A program made the position numbers and the translations under genes. 64,000 nt of DNA from Holophagae bacterium (lineage in GTDB: Bacteria > Acidobacteriota > Holophagae > Acanthopleuribacterales > Acanthopleuribacteraceae): NCBI GenBank assembly GCA_029263455.1, contig JAJCXM010000004.1:372001-436000 (forward strand), read 5' to 3'. The notes under the pieces were generated by a model. It was given only the letters and a program-made list of their open reading frames with translations, did not search any database and had not been told where the DNA came from. The first letter of the stretch is position 1, and the number at the start of each line of letters is the position of its first letter. Positions 24,771 to 33,906 of this stretch are shown piece after piece.

Positions 24771-26455
24771 TCCATGACTTGATCGTTCTCAATATCATGT
24801 CGCTGATCCAAGTTAAGAATCGACTAAAAGAACAGTTAAAGAAACATCCACTGATTTTTCTAGTGATTGTTGGCCTAGCTGGCATGTTCTATTACGGCTA
24901 CATGCGCCTGAGCGATGTGCTGACGGAATTCATTTTTCAGCAAGACGTCTTTGGGGTCATCCTCATCACTAAGCTCGTGCAAATCATGTTAATCATCTCA
25001 ATCGGCATCGTCACCATGTCAGCATTAACGACCGCCATTGCTAATTTCTACATGAGCCAAGATCTTGAATTTCAATTCTGCCTTCCGGTCAATTTTGATA
25101 GTTGGATCTTGCATCGATATGGACAGGTCTATTTACAATCCTGCTGGATGGTTCTCGCATTTGGCAGCCCATTCATTTGGGATTTCATGAGGTTAAGCGA
25201 GGTCCCTCTTGGCGCTAGTCTTTTAGCGATTTTGAGTTTTGCCGTCGTGTGTTCCGCACCCGTGTTTGCATCGACGGTTCTCTGCATGTTCTTGGTGCGT
25301 CTCTTTCCCGCTCGTCGCATCCATCAAGTCCTACTCGTCTTCACCCTAGTACTTATGTCAGGACTTGTGTTTTTGTTTCGCTACATGGAACCTGAACAAT
25401 TTATTGGTCCTGGCGGGATAGACCGGTTCCGAGGCTATGTTGACCTTGTAAGTCCGGGTCGGAACTCATGGAACCCAGCCATTTGGGCGGCCGATTTCAT
25501 CACCGCCTTGAGCCAAAAAGAGTGGCGTCAGAGTTTGCCCAACGCCTATCGGCTCATTGGGATGACAGTTGCCATACATGGAATACTAATCATGGTGGCA
25601 CGTCGGTTCTACAAACCATCTTGGGATCGGGCATTACAAGCACTCAGTGGCGAGGTCCACGGTAAAACGACGATCCACAATGAGTCATGGATTAGCCGGC
25701 GCCTAGCCAGTCGTCGCTGGCACCAAGTAGGACGCGAGCTGCTTTTGCTGGTCCGTGATCCCTCCCAATGGTCCCAAATATTTGTCTTACTGTCCCTACT
25801 CGCGTTGTACCTATTCTCAATAACAAAGCTACCTCTGGCCCCTTTCGGGGGCACACGCTACCAACTCGCATTGGGTAACACCGCCTTTGTGGGATTTGTT
25901 GCGATGTCAATCGCCTCGCGATTCGTTTTTACCAGTTTCTCAGTTGAGGGCCCAGCAATTTGGCTTATGAAGACAGCGCCCGAGAACTGGACTTCGTGGA
26001 TCTGGGCGAAGGTCATCGTCTTCGGCATGCCCACCATTGCCTTTTCACTGGCACTATCTGTAGGGTCGGGCTACTTATTGGAGCTTCCCCCTCAGGAGCT
26101 TTGGTGGTTAGCACAGGCCTCGCTATGGGATGCATGTGTCATTGTGGCTTTAGCCCTCGCCTTCGGCTTGGTATTCATGAATCCATATATTGAGAATCCG
26201 CTTAAACTCATGGTATCACCGGGCGGATTTTTGTTGATGGCAACCGGTCTCTTTATCTTAGCGCTGCATGTCATGCTGCGTCTAACCCATGAAAGTGAAC
26301 TGCTCAATTTCCTCATGTCGCGCATAGGATGGCCCGACGTTCAAGGCATCAAGGCATACTACTGGGGCGCTAGCTTAATCCTGATTGAGTGCCTAGCCAC
26401 GGCATGGATGCTGCGTACTGGTTTGGCTCAGCAACGACGAGGCGAAATTCTGTAG
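24767..26455 (+). CDS. ABC exporter permease
   Basis: A 562-residue polytopic membrane protein forming the channel partner of the overlapping ATPase. About a dozen hydrophobic segments occur, for example 30-45, 65-90, 115-150, 165-185, 325-345, 365-385, 415-440, 460-485, 495-515 and 535-555. A cytosolic loop near 280-325 precedes a second membrane block. The size and two-block layout resemble the putative ABC exporter permeases found with single-domain ATPases. I do not recognise a substrate-specific family. Confidence 0.85.
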   Translation: MIHDLIVLNIMSLIQVKNRLKEQLKKHPLIFLVIVGLAGMFYYGYMRLSDVLTEFIFQQDVFGVILITKLVQIMLIISIGIVTMSALTTAIANFYMSQDLEFQFCLPVNFDSWILHRYGQVYLQSCWMVLAFGSPFIWDFMRLSEVPLGASLLAILSFAVVCSAPVFASTVLCMFLVRLFPARRIHQVLLVFTLVLMSGLVFLFRYMEPEQFIGPGGIDRFRGYVDLVSPGRNSWNPAIWAADFITALSQKEWRQSLPNAYRLIGMTVAIHGILIMVARRFYKPSWDRALQALSGEVHGKTTIHNESWISRRLASRRWHQVGRELLLLVRDPSQWSQIFVLLSLLALYLFSITKLPLAPFGGTRYQLALGNTAFVGFVAMSIASRFVFTSFSVEGPAIWLMKTAPENWTSWIWAKVIVFGMPTIAFSLALSVGSGYLLELPPQELWWLAQASLWDACVIVALALAFGLVFMNPYIENPLKLMVSPGGFLLMATGLFILALHVMLRLTHESELLNFLMSRIGWPDVQGIKAYYWGASLILIECLATAWMLRTGLAQQRRGEIL

Positions 26456-26459
26456 CACT

Positions 26460-27182
26460 CTAGGTCCATGTCTGAGAGACCAGAGCTGGCAGAACGGCAG
26501 CAGCTTTCTGTCTTAAGCAAACATCGGCTGCAATCGAAAACGGGGTATCGTCGGGGTTGATTTCAATTGTGAATGCCCCATATTGTTTAGCCATAAAAGG
26601 CAGTGACGCGGCGGGTTGGACCATCGTTGATGTGCCTATCGAGATAAACACATCAGCCTGTGAACAGGCTTCGTAGGCTGCCGATAAAACGGTTTCAGAC
26701 AAAGACTCACCAAACCAAACAACATCCGGTCGCAAATAATTTGAACATCGCGGACAGGTGGGCGGGCTTGAATTGGAATCGAATTCAGGTTCAATCAGGT
26801 TACACACCGAACAACGAATCCTGGTAATGCTTCCGTGTAACTCCAATATGGATTGGCTACCGGCTCGAAAATGGAGATCATCCACGTTCTGAGTAATAAG
26901 CCTAAAATGGGGCGCGACTCGCTCCATCGACGCCAACGCCTTATGTGCCAAGTTAGGTTGGGCCCGAGACACCAATTCCCGGCGCCACGTATACCAGTCC
27001 CAAACAAGCTTAGGGTTATCTTGAAAGGCAGCAGGTGTGGCTAGCTCTTCTGGTCTGAATCGTTCCCAAAGACCCGTCTGCGCATCACGAAAGGTTGGAA
27101 CACCACTTTCAGCGGAGACGCCTGCCCCAGTTAGAACCACAATTGATTTGGCCGCCAATAATTTCTGTGTACACAAGTTCAC
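26460..27182 (-). CDS. cobB: Class III sirtuin, NAD-dependent protein deacylase
   Basis: A 240-residue Sir2 enzyme. NAD-binding GAGVSAESGVPTFRD lies at 19-33, TQNVDD at 97-102, and catalytic His116 in LELHGS. The zinc ribbon is complete: Cys124, Cys127, Cys143 and Cys146. Tyr64 and Arg67 in WDWYTWRRE match the YxxR pair of SIRT5/CobB-type class III sirtuins, which prefer succinyl and malonyl lysine, so desuccinylation is likely alongside deacetylation. The start overlaps the end of the 5-oxoprolinase-like gene by 4 nt, so it is co-translated with it. It converges with the ABC permease gene, 4 bp apart. Confidence 0.94.
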   Translation of the reverse strand: MNLCTQKLLAAKSIVVLTGAGVSAESGVPTFRDAQTGLWERFRPEELATPAAFQDNPKLVWDWYTWRRELVSRAQPNLAHKALASMERVAPHFRLITQNVDDLHFRAGSQSILELHGSITRIRCSVCNLIEPEFDSNSSPPTCPRCSNYLRPDVVWFGESLSETVLSAAYEACSQADVFISIGTSTMVQPAASLPFMAKQYGAFTIEINPDDTPFSIAADVCLRQKAAAVLPALVSQTWT

Positions 27183-30100
27183 GCGTTCACCGCTCCAAAA
27201 CCGCCGCCGCCGGGTGTTTCAAGGCGTAATAAGTCACCCGCGTAAACGTCAATCACGACACATCCCGGAAGCTCCAACTCGTCACCGTTGGCGCGAATAA
27301 GCCGGTTAACGCCACGAAGTCCGGCATTACCGCCATTCAGACCGTGGGGATAAGTGCGCCGACGCGTCGACAGCAAACTAACTTGCATCGGACGTAGAAA
27401 AATAATCTCACGTACCACACCGGCACCGCCCTTATAAAAGCCCTGGCCGCCACTGCCTCTGCGGATTCGGAACTGATTAACACGTACCGGAAACCTGCGT
27501 TCAAGTATTTCACTATCCGTCATGCGCGAATTCGTCATGTGCGTATGAATGGCATCTGTACCATCAAAATCGGGACCTGCCCCGGATCCCCCACAAATCG
27601 TCTCATAGTATTGAAGTGAGCCGTCGCCAAAGCACAGATTGTTCATCGACCCCTGACTTGCGGCCTGCTTGCCCAAAGCGGCCAAAATGAGATCAGCCAA
27701 ATGCTGACTTGTCTCCACGTTGCCAGCGGCCACGGCAGCTGGTTCACGTGGATTCAAGATTGACGTCGCAGGGACTCGGATCTCTACCGGCCACAAACAC
27801 CCTGCATTAAGAGGTATTGATTCTGATACACAAGCCCGCAAAACGTACAACACCACTGCTCTAGTAATTGCGAGCGGTGCATTCATATTGTCAGCCGACT
27901 GCGGACTTGACCCACTGAAATCAAACAGCCAACCGGAACCCTGCGGCTCTGCTCTAAGTCGAAGGGATGACCCATTGTCCATCTCTAGCTCAAACTCACC
28001 AGGTTGCAGGCCTGCCAACGCCCGTTTCACACAGGTCGCCGCGTAATCTTGAATGTGGCGCATATATGCGGCCGTTTCGGCGAGATTCATTTGCTCGATC
28101 CAGCGTTTGAGCTCACTGGCACCACGGTTGTTTGCCGCAATTTGTGCCTTCAGATCAGCGATGTTTGTGACTACATTTCGTGCTGGCCATTTTCCACTCG
28201 AAAGCAGCTGTTGCACTCTAGCGGTCAAGAACCCGTGGGGTGCAGAAATTTTTTCGCCTCTAAACAACACCCCTTCTTCATCAATGTTGCGGCTATTGGC
28301 AGGCATAGAACCCGGCACACACCCACCTACGTCTGCATGGTGCCCTCGCGAAGCAACAAAAAACACCAACTCTCCACCCACAAAAACAGGGCTCACAACG
28401 GTGATATCGGGTAAGTGGGTGCCCCCACTATACGGATCATTCAAGGCATAACTTTCACCTTCCGCAAAATGATCCGTGCGCTCAATGAGTGACCGCACGC
28501 TCATGTCCATGGATCCAATATGAACCGGCATGTGCGGCGCGTTTGATACTAGATTCCCACTCGCATCAAAAACCGCGCATGAGAAATCGAGCCTCTCCTT
28601 AATATTCACGCTTAATGCGGCTCTCTGCAAAACCGTTCCCATCATTTCAGCCACACATTGAAACCTGTTTCGATAGACTTCTAATAGAACCGGATCGACT
28701 TGGGCATGAGCTTCGCGTTCTGATTTCTTGGTGTCATGTCTCTTCAACAACAAATCACCACTTGCAAGGCGGCTGACAAGCCATCCTGGCTTGACCAGCA
28801 ATGTAGTATGTAGTTCGACTACCAGACAGGGTCCGGGCTTCATTGTCGCTTCCGGCAACGCTTTGCGTTGCAGAACCTCAAACATTACCCAGGATCCATC
28901 ACAGAATAGGCGCCGGAACGATGAAGCTTCAGCGTCTACCGCTTCTGGCTCTTGCTGGAATGGCAATTCACAGCCGACATGACTCGATAACTCCAAAGAC
29001 AGGTAATCAATTTCTAATTCAACGTGACCGAGTTCGAATCCAAAACGAGACTGATAAGCCCTCTGAAAATCAGCGACCATAGTTCTTAGATCGGCCATTT
29101 CTACATCGATCGAGAAATCCGCACCCTGTGGTCTTATGAAGACACGCGTGAAACTATCAGCCGTTGCAGCATCGCCGCCCTGGCTTGTTATTTGATTCGA
29201 CAATACTATCTGTTGCTGAGCGACCCATTGACTTAGTTGACCATGACCGCGGTCATCTAATGGCAAGTCAAATGTTCTTTGCACCATTTGCTTTAAGGGG
29301 GCGTGTCCAATGCCAACTGCCGAAAGGAGACTGGCGTGCTGGGGCACAATAATGCGCGTTATTTCAAGTTGCTCGGCCACGGAACAAGCATATTGGCCCG
29401 CCGCACCGCCAAAAGACATGAGACTCAAATCACGTACATCCAAACCCCGAGCTAATGTTACCTGTTGAATGGCACTAGCCATCTGATTTACAGCAATGGC
29501 CACAAATCCCTCTGCTACCTCAACACAATCGGCTGCTTGTTCAGAATCCCGAATTTGTTTCGCAAGATCTTTCATCGATTGAAAAGAAGCGCCTTCATCC
29601 AGCTGCTCCGTATTGCTGTGCCCAAAAACGTTCGGAAACTGGTCAGCGGTGATAACACCTAAGACGACTTGGCTGTCTGTCAGTGACAAGGGCCCACCGC
29701 GCCCATAACAAGCTGGTCCAGGCTCCGCGCCTGCTGATTTCGGTCCAACCAGCATACGATGCCCATCAAAATGCAGCTTAGAACCACCACCAGCAGCAAT
29801 AGTGTGTATGCGAACCATTGGCGCATGTACGTGCACATCTGCTAACACGCCATCTGTTTCCCATTCAATTTCATCGATAAAGGCAGCCACATCGGTGGAA
29901 GTTCCGCCCATATCAAAGGTCACAATTCCGTCTAATTGATTGCGGCGCGCCACTTCGATCGCTCCAGCTAATCCACCAGCTGGACCGGACAGCAAACTAT
30001 CATGGGGCTTAAAGCTTTCAGCCATCGTTAAACCCGCAGCAGATGTCATTGTCCAACACGGTGCATCGCGCACAGCCGATTTGATGTCATTGACAAAGGT

Positions 30101-30736
30101 TTGCAGCGTACGACCCAAATAGGCGTCAAGCAGTGCCGTTTCACAGCGAGGCAACCACTTGGCTAGTCGATTGACATCGGTTGAGCAGACCACGTGCTCA
30201 AACCCAATCTTTGATGCAAGATCAAATGTCTGGCGTTCATGGGCTGGATTCAAATAAGCGTTTAGATAAGCGACCGCAAGGATACGGTGGCCGCGTGCAA
30301 AAAGTTCATTTAATTCATTCTCTAAGGACACGCGATTCAGAGGCTCAACAACCTCACCTTGTGCGTCAATGCGTTCATCAATCTCGATCACGTCGTCGTA
30401 TAGATGTTTTGAGCGTTTGATATGCAGCTCAAACAGATGTGACCTATTTTGACGACCTATAACCACGGCATCGCCGTGCCCTCGTGTGGTAACCAATGCA
30501 CAGCGGCTGCCGGCACGTTCAAGCAGCGCATTTGTCGCTACTGTGGTACCTACCTTGATGCCAGCAATCGATCCGTCCCCTGCGATTTGCTGAACGGCAT
30601 GTGTGATTGGGTTCTGGTAATTCGATGTGCGTGACAAGATCTTGCTGACGATTATCTTGCCGGCCGGGTCACGAGCTATCACATCGGTGAAGGTACCGCC
30701 TTCGTCAATCCAGAACCACCATCCCTTTGTGCGCAT
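27179..30736 (-). CDS. Fused hydantoinase A/B, 5-oxoprolinase-like
   Basis: A 1185-residue ATP-dependent amidohydrolase with both subunits in one chain. The HyuA part is at about 1-520: FWIDEGGTFTDVIARD (ATPase fold start), GTTVATNALLERAG, TFDMGGTSTDVAAF and MSFGGAAGQYACSVAE. After a linker of about 130 residues, the HyuB part is at about 665-1185: VAEMMGTVLQRAALSVNIKERLDFSCAVFD, NDPYSGGTHLPDITVVSPVF, HHADVGG, and a glycine-rich C-terminus ending in ETPGGGGFG. The length and order match eukaryotic 5-oxoprolinase, which opens 5-oxoproline to glutamate; N-methylhydantoinase activity is the alternative. The start at 30736 fits the family; the ribosome site is weak. It is translationally coupled to a downstream sirtuin. 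Confidence 0.9.
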   Translation of the reverse strand: MRTKGWWFWIDEGGTFTDVIARDPAGKIIVSKILSRTSNYQNPITHAVQQIAGDGSIAGIKVGTTVATNALLERAGSRCALVTTRGHGDAVVIGRQNRSHLFELHIKRSKHLYDDVIEIDERIDAQGEVVEPLNRVSLENELNELFARGHRILAVAYLNAYLNPAHERQTFDLASKIGFEHVVCSTDVNRLAKWLPRCETALLDAYLGRTLQTFVNDIKSAVRDAPCWTMTSAAGLTMAESFKPHDSLLSGPAGGLAGAIEVARRNQLDGIVTFDMGGTSTDVAAFIDEIEWETDGVLADVHVHAPMVRIHTIAAGGGSKLHFDGHRMLVGPKSAGAEPGPACYGRGGPLSLTDSQVVLGVITADQFPNVFGHSNTEQLDEGASFQSMKDLAKQIRDSEQAADCVEVAEGFVAIAVNQMASAIQQVTLARGLDVRDLSLMSFGGAAGQYACSVAEQLEITRIIVPQHASLLSAVGIGHAPLKQMVQRTFDLPLDDRGHGQLSQWVAQQQIVLSNQITSQGGDAATADSFTRVFIRPQGADFSIDVEMADLRTMVADFQRAYQSRFGFELGHVELEIDYLSLELSSHVGCELPFQQEPEAVDAEASSFRRLFCDGSWVMFEVLQRKALPEATMKPGPCLVVELHTTLLVKPGWLVSRLASGDLLLKRHDTKKSEREAHAQVDPVLLEVYRNRFQCVAEMMGTVLQRAALSVNIKERLDFSCAVFDASGNLVSNAPHMPVHIGSMDMSVRSLIERTDHFAEGESYALNDPYSGGTHLPDITVVSPVFVGGELVFFVASRGHHADVGGCVPGSMPANSRNIDEEGVLFRGEKISAPHGFLTARVQQLLSSGKWPARNVVTNIADLKAQIAANNRGASELKRWIEQMNLAETAAYMRHIQDYAATCVKRALAGLQPGEFELEMDNGSSLRLRAEPQGSGWLFDFSGSSPQSADNMNAPLAITRAVVLYVLRACVSESIPLNAGCLWPVEIRVPATSILNPREPAAVAAGNVETSQHLADLILAALGKQAASQGSMNNLCFGDGSLQYYETICGGSGAGPDFDGTDAIHTHMTNSRMTDSEILERRFPVRVNQFRIRRGSGGQGFYKGGAGVVREIIFLRPMQVSLLSTRRRTYPHGLNGGNAGLRGVNRLIRANGDELELPGCVVIDVYAGDLLRLETPGGGGFGAVNA

Positions 30737-30829
30737 GTTCGTGATTCTAACCGAGTACACCCCATCGATGCTTCATGTGATTCACGCCCATCTACGGTAG
30801 AATGAAATTAATGAGATCAAGGAGCAAAA

Positions 30830-31591
30830 ATGGAGCCGACGCTTCCCACCGAACCGCCCCCTCGTTATGACGCCCAGCAAACATGGTCTGAAACCAGTGC
30901 ATTGCCGGTTGGACCTGAGCCGCCGATCGAGGATCCTCAATATCAAGGCAACGCCATCGCAGCAGTTGTCACCACGGCGAAGCGCATCCTTTTCGATCCC
31001 AAAAACTTCTTTTCATCCTTACATGAGGAACGATCTGCCACATCCGCCGTCATCTGGGCGCTCACCATCATGTGCCTTAGCCAATTGCTGGCATTGCTCG
31101 TGGGGTTGGTGATATTTCAGCTGTTCCCACAACCGGACTACAGCGAAATGTTCAGAGAACTGTTCGAGCAATTCAATATTGACGCCGATATTGACTCGCT
31201 GATGCCCTTAATTGATCCCAGCAGTCCAGGCTTCTTTTTGGCACGTGTCATCACAATCCCAGTAACGACGATCATGAGCTTCTTTGTTTCAGTATTGATT
31301 TACTACCTGGCTGCCTATATCTGGAAATCATTTAAGCCTCGTTTCAGCACCTTCATCCGTGTCTACGCTTTTGCACAAACGCCAATTATTTTTGGCTGGG
31401 TGCCTTACCTGAACATTATCTTTGTCGTTTGGTCTATGGTCTTATTTGGGATGGGTCTGGTTTACTGCGGAAAATCGACGCCAGGCCGTGCGGTAGGCAC
31501 CGTTTTGACGCCCCTCGTTTTCTGTTGTGCCTGTGCATGTGCTGCGATGGTCGTCGCAATAGCCATCGGCGGCATAGCAGCGTCAGGCTGA
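30830..31591 (+). CDS. YIP1-family membrane protein
   Basis: A 253-residue inner-membrane protein. The first 60 residues are Pro-rich and cytosolic (PTEPPPRYDAQQTW), then a segment TAKRILFDPKNFFSSL typical of the bacterial YIP1 domain start, followed by about five membrane helices (roughly 75-98, 130-160, 178-198, 200-220, 228-250). The function of bacterial YIP1 proteins is unknown. The ribosome site AAGGAG lies 5-6 nt before the ATG. The stop overlaps the next start in TGATG, so it is coupled to the DUF2752 gene. Confidence 0.78.
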   Translation: MEPTLPTEPPPRYDAQQTWSETSALPVGPEPPIEDPQYQGNAIAAVVTTAKRILFDPKNFFSSLHEERSATSAVIWALTIMCLSQLLALLVGLVIFQLFPQPDYSEMFRELFEQFNIDADIDSLMPLIDPSSPGFFLARVITIPVTTIMSFFVSVLIYYLAAYIWKSFKPRFSTFIRVYAFAQTPIIFGWVPYLNIIFVVWSMVLFGMGLVYCGKSTPGRAVGTVLTPLVFCCACACAAMVVAIAIGGIAASG

Positions 31592-32004
31592 TGATCGCCG
31601 CGATATTGGAATTCAGACCCCGGCCACGCTGGGATTTCCCAAGTGGTCATGTGTATTTGACTCTGCTCGTAGCGGGACTACTGGCCATCCGATTGTTACA
31701 AGGAAACACAGGATTGGTTTGCCCATTAAAAAGCATCGCAGGCATTCCATGTTTGACTTGCGGTTCCACGCGAGCCCTTTTTCATATCAGCCATTTTGAG
31801 TTCCTAAGCGCACTTCAATTAAATCCAGGCATGGTCTTGTTTGGTCTGCTGTTAACTGTCTATTTCGGCCTCGATTTGGTGGCCTTTCACAAGAAATTGA
31901 AACCCGTCGTCAAAACCGAATGGGCCAGTCGGCCATTGTTGGTGTCTTTGGTACTACTTGGATTGATATTGAATTGGGCGTACCTAATCACAACCGGAGT
32001 TTAG
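31591..32004 (+). CDS. DUF2752 membrane protein
   Basis: A 137-residue membrane protein with three hydrophobic segments (about 22-38, 72-92, 112-132). The DUF2752 signature is CPLKSIAGIPCLTCGSTRALFHI at about 43-66, with three conserved Cys (43, 53, 56) and the G-x-T-R. The Cys cluster may bind a metal or form disulfides; no member has a firmly known role to me. Translation restarts on the TGATG overlap with the YIP1 gene, and the next gene begins 10 bp after its stop codon, so this is one operon. Confidence 0.85.
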   Translation: MIAAILEFRPRPRWDFPSGHVYLTLLVAGLLAIRLLQGNTGLVCPLKSIAGIPCLTCGSTRALFHISHFEFLSALQLNPGMVLFGLLLTVYFGLDLVAFHKKLKPVVKTEWASRPLLVSLVLLGLILNWAYLITTGV

Positions 32005-32014
32005 CAAGACAAAT

Positions 32015-33709
32015 ATGACATTCTTGTGTCTAATCCTCACTTTTTTCACATCCGCGCAAGTGGATTACACGGAAAACTATAGTCGTGATCGTTTTCAAGG
32101 TACAGATGAGCCTACCCAGATACGCGCGGACTTCGAGATCCAGAAATCGGGCTTTGTCGCCCTGTCAATTGATCCGTGGTGTACGCCACAGTTAGTGGGT
32201 TATCGCGTTCACGGTCCTGTCAAGAACTGGCGCATTAAAGACGAACATACACCGGCAGTTGGGGACCTCAACGGCCTCATTACCTCAATTACAGAATACG
32301 CTACCAGTGATCGAGAAAAAGCTGAGCTTATATATTATTTTGTGGTTGAGGAAATGAGAGACTGGTATTTTCCAGCCCAAGGAATAGACCTTACCGTCGA
32401 GGACCTCAACGTCTTGATTTGGGGTTTTGGATATGGGTTTTGCTACGACCTGAGCCGATTGATGGTGGGCTTATGGGATCGTGCTGGTTTGCGGGGACGA
32501 ATCGTTGCCTGGCCAAGACACACGCTTGCCGAAGTTTATTACGACGGCGATTGGCACATGTACGACGCGCAACACCGCATGTTTTACTTGAATGAACAGA
32601 ATCAGGTAGCCAGTTTCGCGCTGTTGAAAACCAACCCTTCAATCTTGGCTCAACAATTGGATGCAGTTGGCCATGACCCCATTGGCTACCCGCCCGAATA
32701 TTTGGCAACAGTATTTCAACAAGCAGATCCCAGTTATGCTGATTCCGTCAACGGGCCAAGTTGGAAGGACACCCACTCCTATTCGCTTAACCTGCGCGAA
32801 AACGAATGGTTCGATATTGTTTACACCGAACCAGCCATTATTTATCACCCTGATTCTTGGGCCCAATTCTACGGCGAGATGACCCTGCGAAAAGAACCTC
32901 CTTGGCCTGTTTTGGGTCGACAACAATTCCGACCGGAGGATAAGCGGGCATGGCAGTCAACCACGTCTCCCGAAGGCGCCGATGCCTTGGCACTCAACAT
33001 GGAGTCGCCATTCATTTTCACTGAGGGTTGGATCACGATTCCCAACCTGACCGCAAAAGCTAGGTTCTGGATTGAAGTTTGGGGACAAACGACCCTCGTC
33101 GGTCAATTTGAGGCTGGCAAGGCCCTTTTCTCCAAACAAATTGCCGGTTGCAACACATTTAAGGTAATTGTTGAGAACAACCCACAGTCCCCTATTGATG
33201 TGTCACAAACTCAAATTGAGACGCGGCTGCAAATAAGCCACATAGGCGTTCCCAAGCTTCGACCTGGACTAAACCAAGTACAGGCTCAGTTCGAATCCGG
33301 AAATCCTAGTTTAAGCTTGTGGTACCTCGCCGATGCGCCAGATCTTAGAATAGACGGATTTCGCTGTGTACCCGAGCGACCAAAGAACAAACAAGTTTGC
33401 CAACTAATCTATCGCATACGTAATCGTGGATCCGGTCAGAGTCCCGCTACCACACTAAATGTCTTTAACAACACAACAGCGTTACGCGCCGAAACCATCG
33501 AAAAAGTTGGCACTGCCCACATACCACCATTAGAGCCAGGAGGCCAAGCCGAAGTGACTGTTTATTGGGAAGCCAATCAACGGATGACTTGGTACAAACA
33601 AGATCCTCATGCTCAGATTATCGATGCCTGGATTGACATCGAGAAGAATAGCCCCGACTGCAATCGTGATAATAACCGCCGCCAAGATCACGTGCTACTT
33701 CTTCCATAA
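32015..33709 (+). CDS. Secreted transglutaminase-fold protein with CARDB-like domain, paralogue 1
   Basis: A 564-residue exported protein: signal peptide MTFLCLILTFFTSAQ (cleavage near 15). A papain/transglutaminase-like core is at about 75-195, with FVVEEMRDW, GFGYGFCYDLSRLMVGLWDRAGLRGRI (nucleophile Cys143), RHTLAEVYYDGDWHMYDAQHR (His169 and Asp184). This Cys-His-Asp order and spacing is that of the transglutaminase-core superfamily, which includes cross-linkers, peptidases and amidases. Residues 200-430 are beta-rich with no recognised family. Residues 440-560 resemble a CARDB/Ig-like domain (YRIRNRGSGQSPATTLNVFNNT ... PPLEPGGQAEVTVYWE). A close paralogue follows 197 bp downstream. The substrate is unknown; envelope protein or peptide processing is inference. 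Confidence 0.78.
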   Translation: MTFLCLILTFFTSAQVDYTENYSRDRFQGTDEPTQIRADFEIQKSGFVALSIDPWCTPQLVGYRVHGPVKNWRIKDEHTPAVGDLNGLITSITEYATSDREKAELIYYFVVEEMRDWYFPAQGIDLTVEDLNVLIWGFGYGFCYDLSRLMVGLWDRAGLRGRIVAWPRHTLAEVYYDGDWHMYDAQHRMFYLNEQNQVASFALLKTNPSILAQQLDAVGHDPIGYPPEYLATVFQQADPSYADSVNGPSWKDTHSYSLNLRENEWFDIVYTEPAIIYHPDSWAQFYGEMTLRKEPPWPVLGRQQFRPEDKRAWQSTTSPEGADALALNMESPFIFTEGWITIPNLTAKARFWIEVWGQTTLVGQFEAGKALFSKQIAGCNTFKVIVENNPQSPIDVSQTQIETRLQISHIGVPKLRPGLNQVQAQFESGNPSLSLWYLADAPDLRIDGFRCVPERPKNKQVCQLIYRIRNRGSGQSPATTLNVFNNTTALRAETIEKVGTAHIPPLEPGGQAEVTVYWEANQRMTWYKQDPHAQIIDAWIDIEKNSPDCNRDNNRRQDHVLLLP

Positions 33710-33758
33710 AGAGTGTGTCTTGGTTTGGCGAAACAGAATGTGTCGCTGTGTACAGCTA

Positions 33759-33783
33759 CACTGACATGGTTATGGAGTCAGTG
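33759..33783. other. Perfect hairpin between the two paralogues
   Basis: CACTGAC (33759-33765) and GTCAGTG (33777-33783) form a 7-bp perfect stem with an 11-nt loop, 50 bp after the first paralogue and 124 bp before the second. On the plus strand it is followed by AAAAA, not T, so it is a weak terminator at best; it may tune relative expression or serve as an operator. Confidence 0.4.
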
Positions 33784-33906
33784 AAAAACTGGCAATTGAC
33801 GGCCCACAAATTACGGATAAATGATTTAAACCAAGCACGTTAACTGAATAGGCACGAGATTTGGACTAGCCCTCGCCATACGAATTTGTTTCAGGGGAGT
33901 CCATTC

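Noticed and set aside
33759-33783. Rho-independent terminator between the two transglutaminase-like genes
   Set aside because: The stem is perfect but is followed by A, not T, on the plus strand; retained only as a hairpin.
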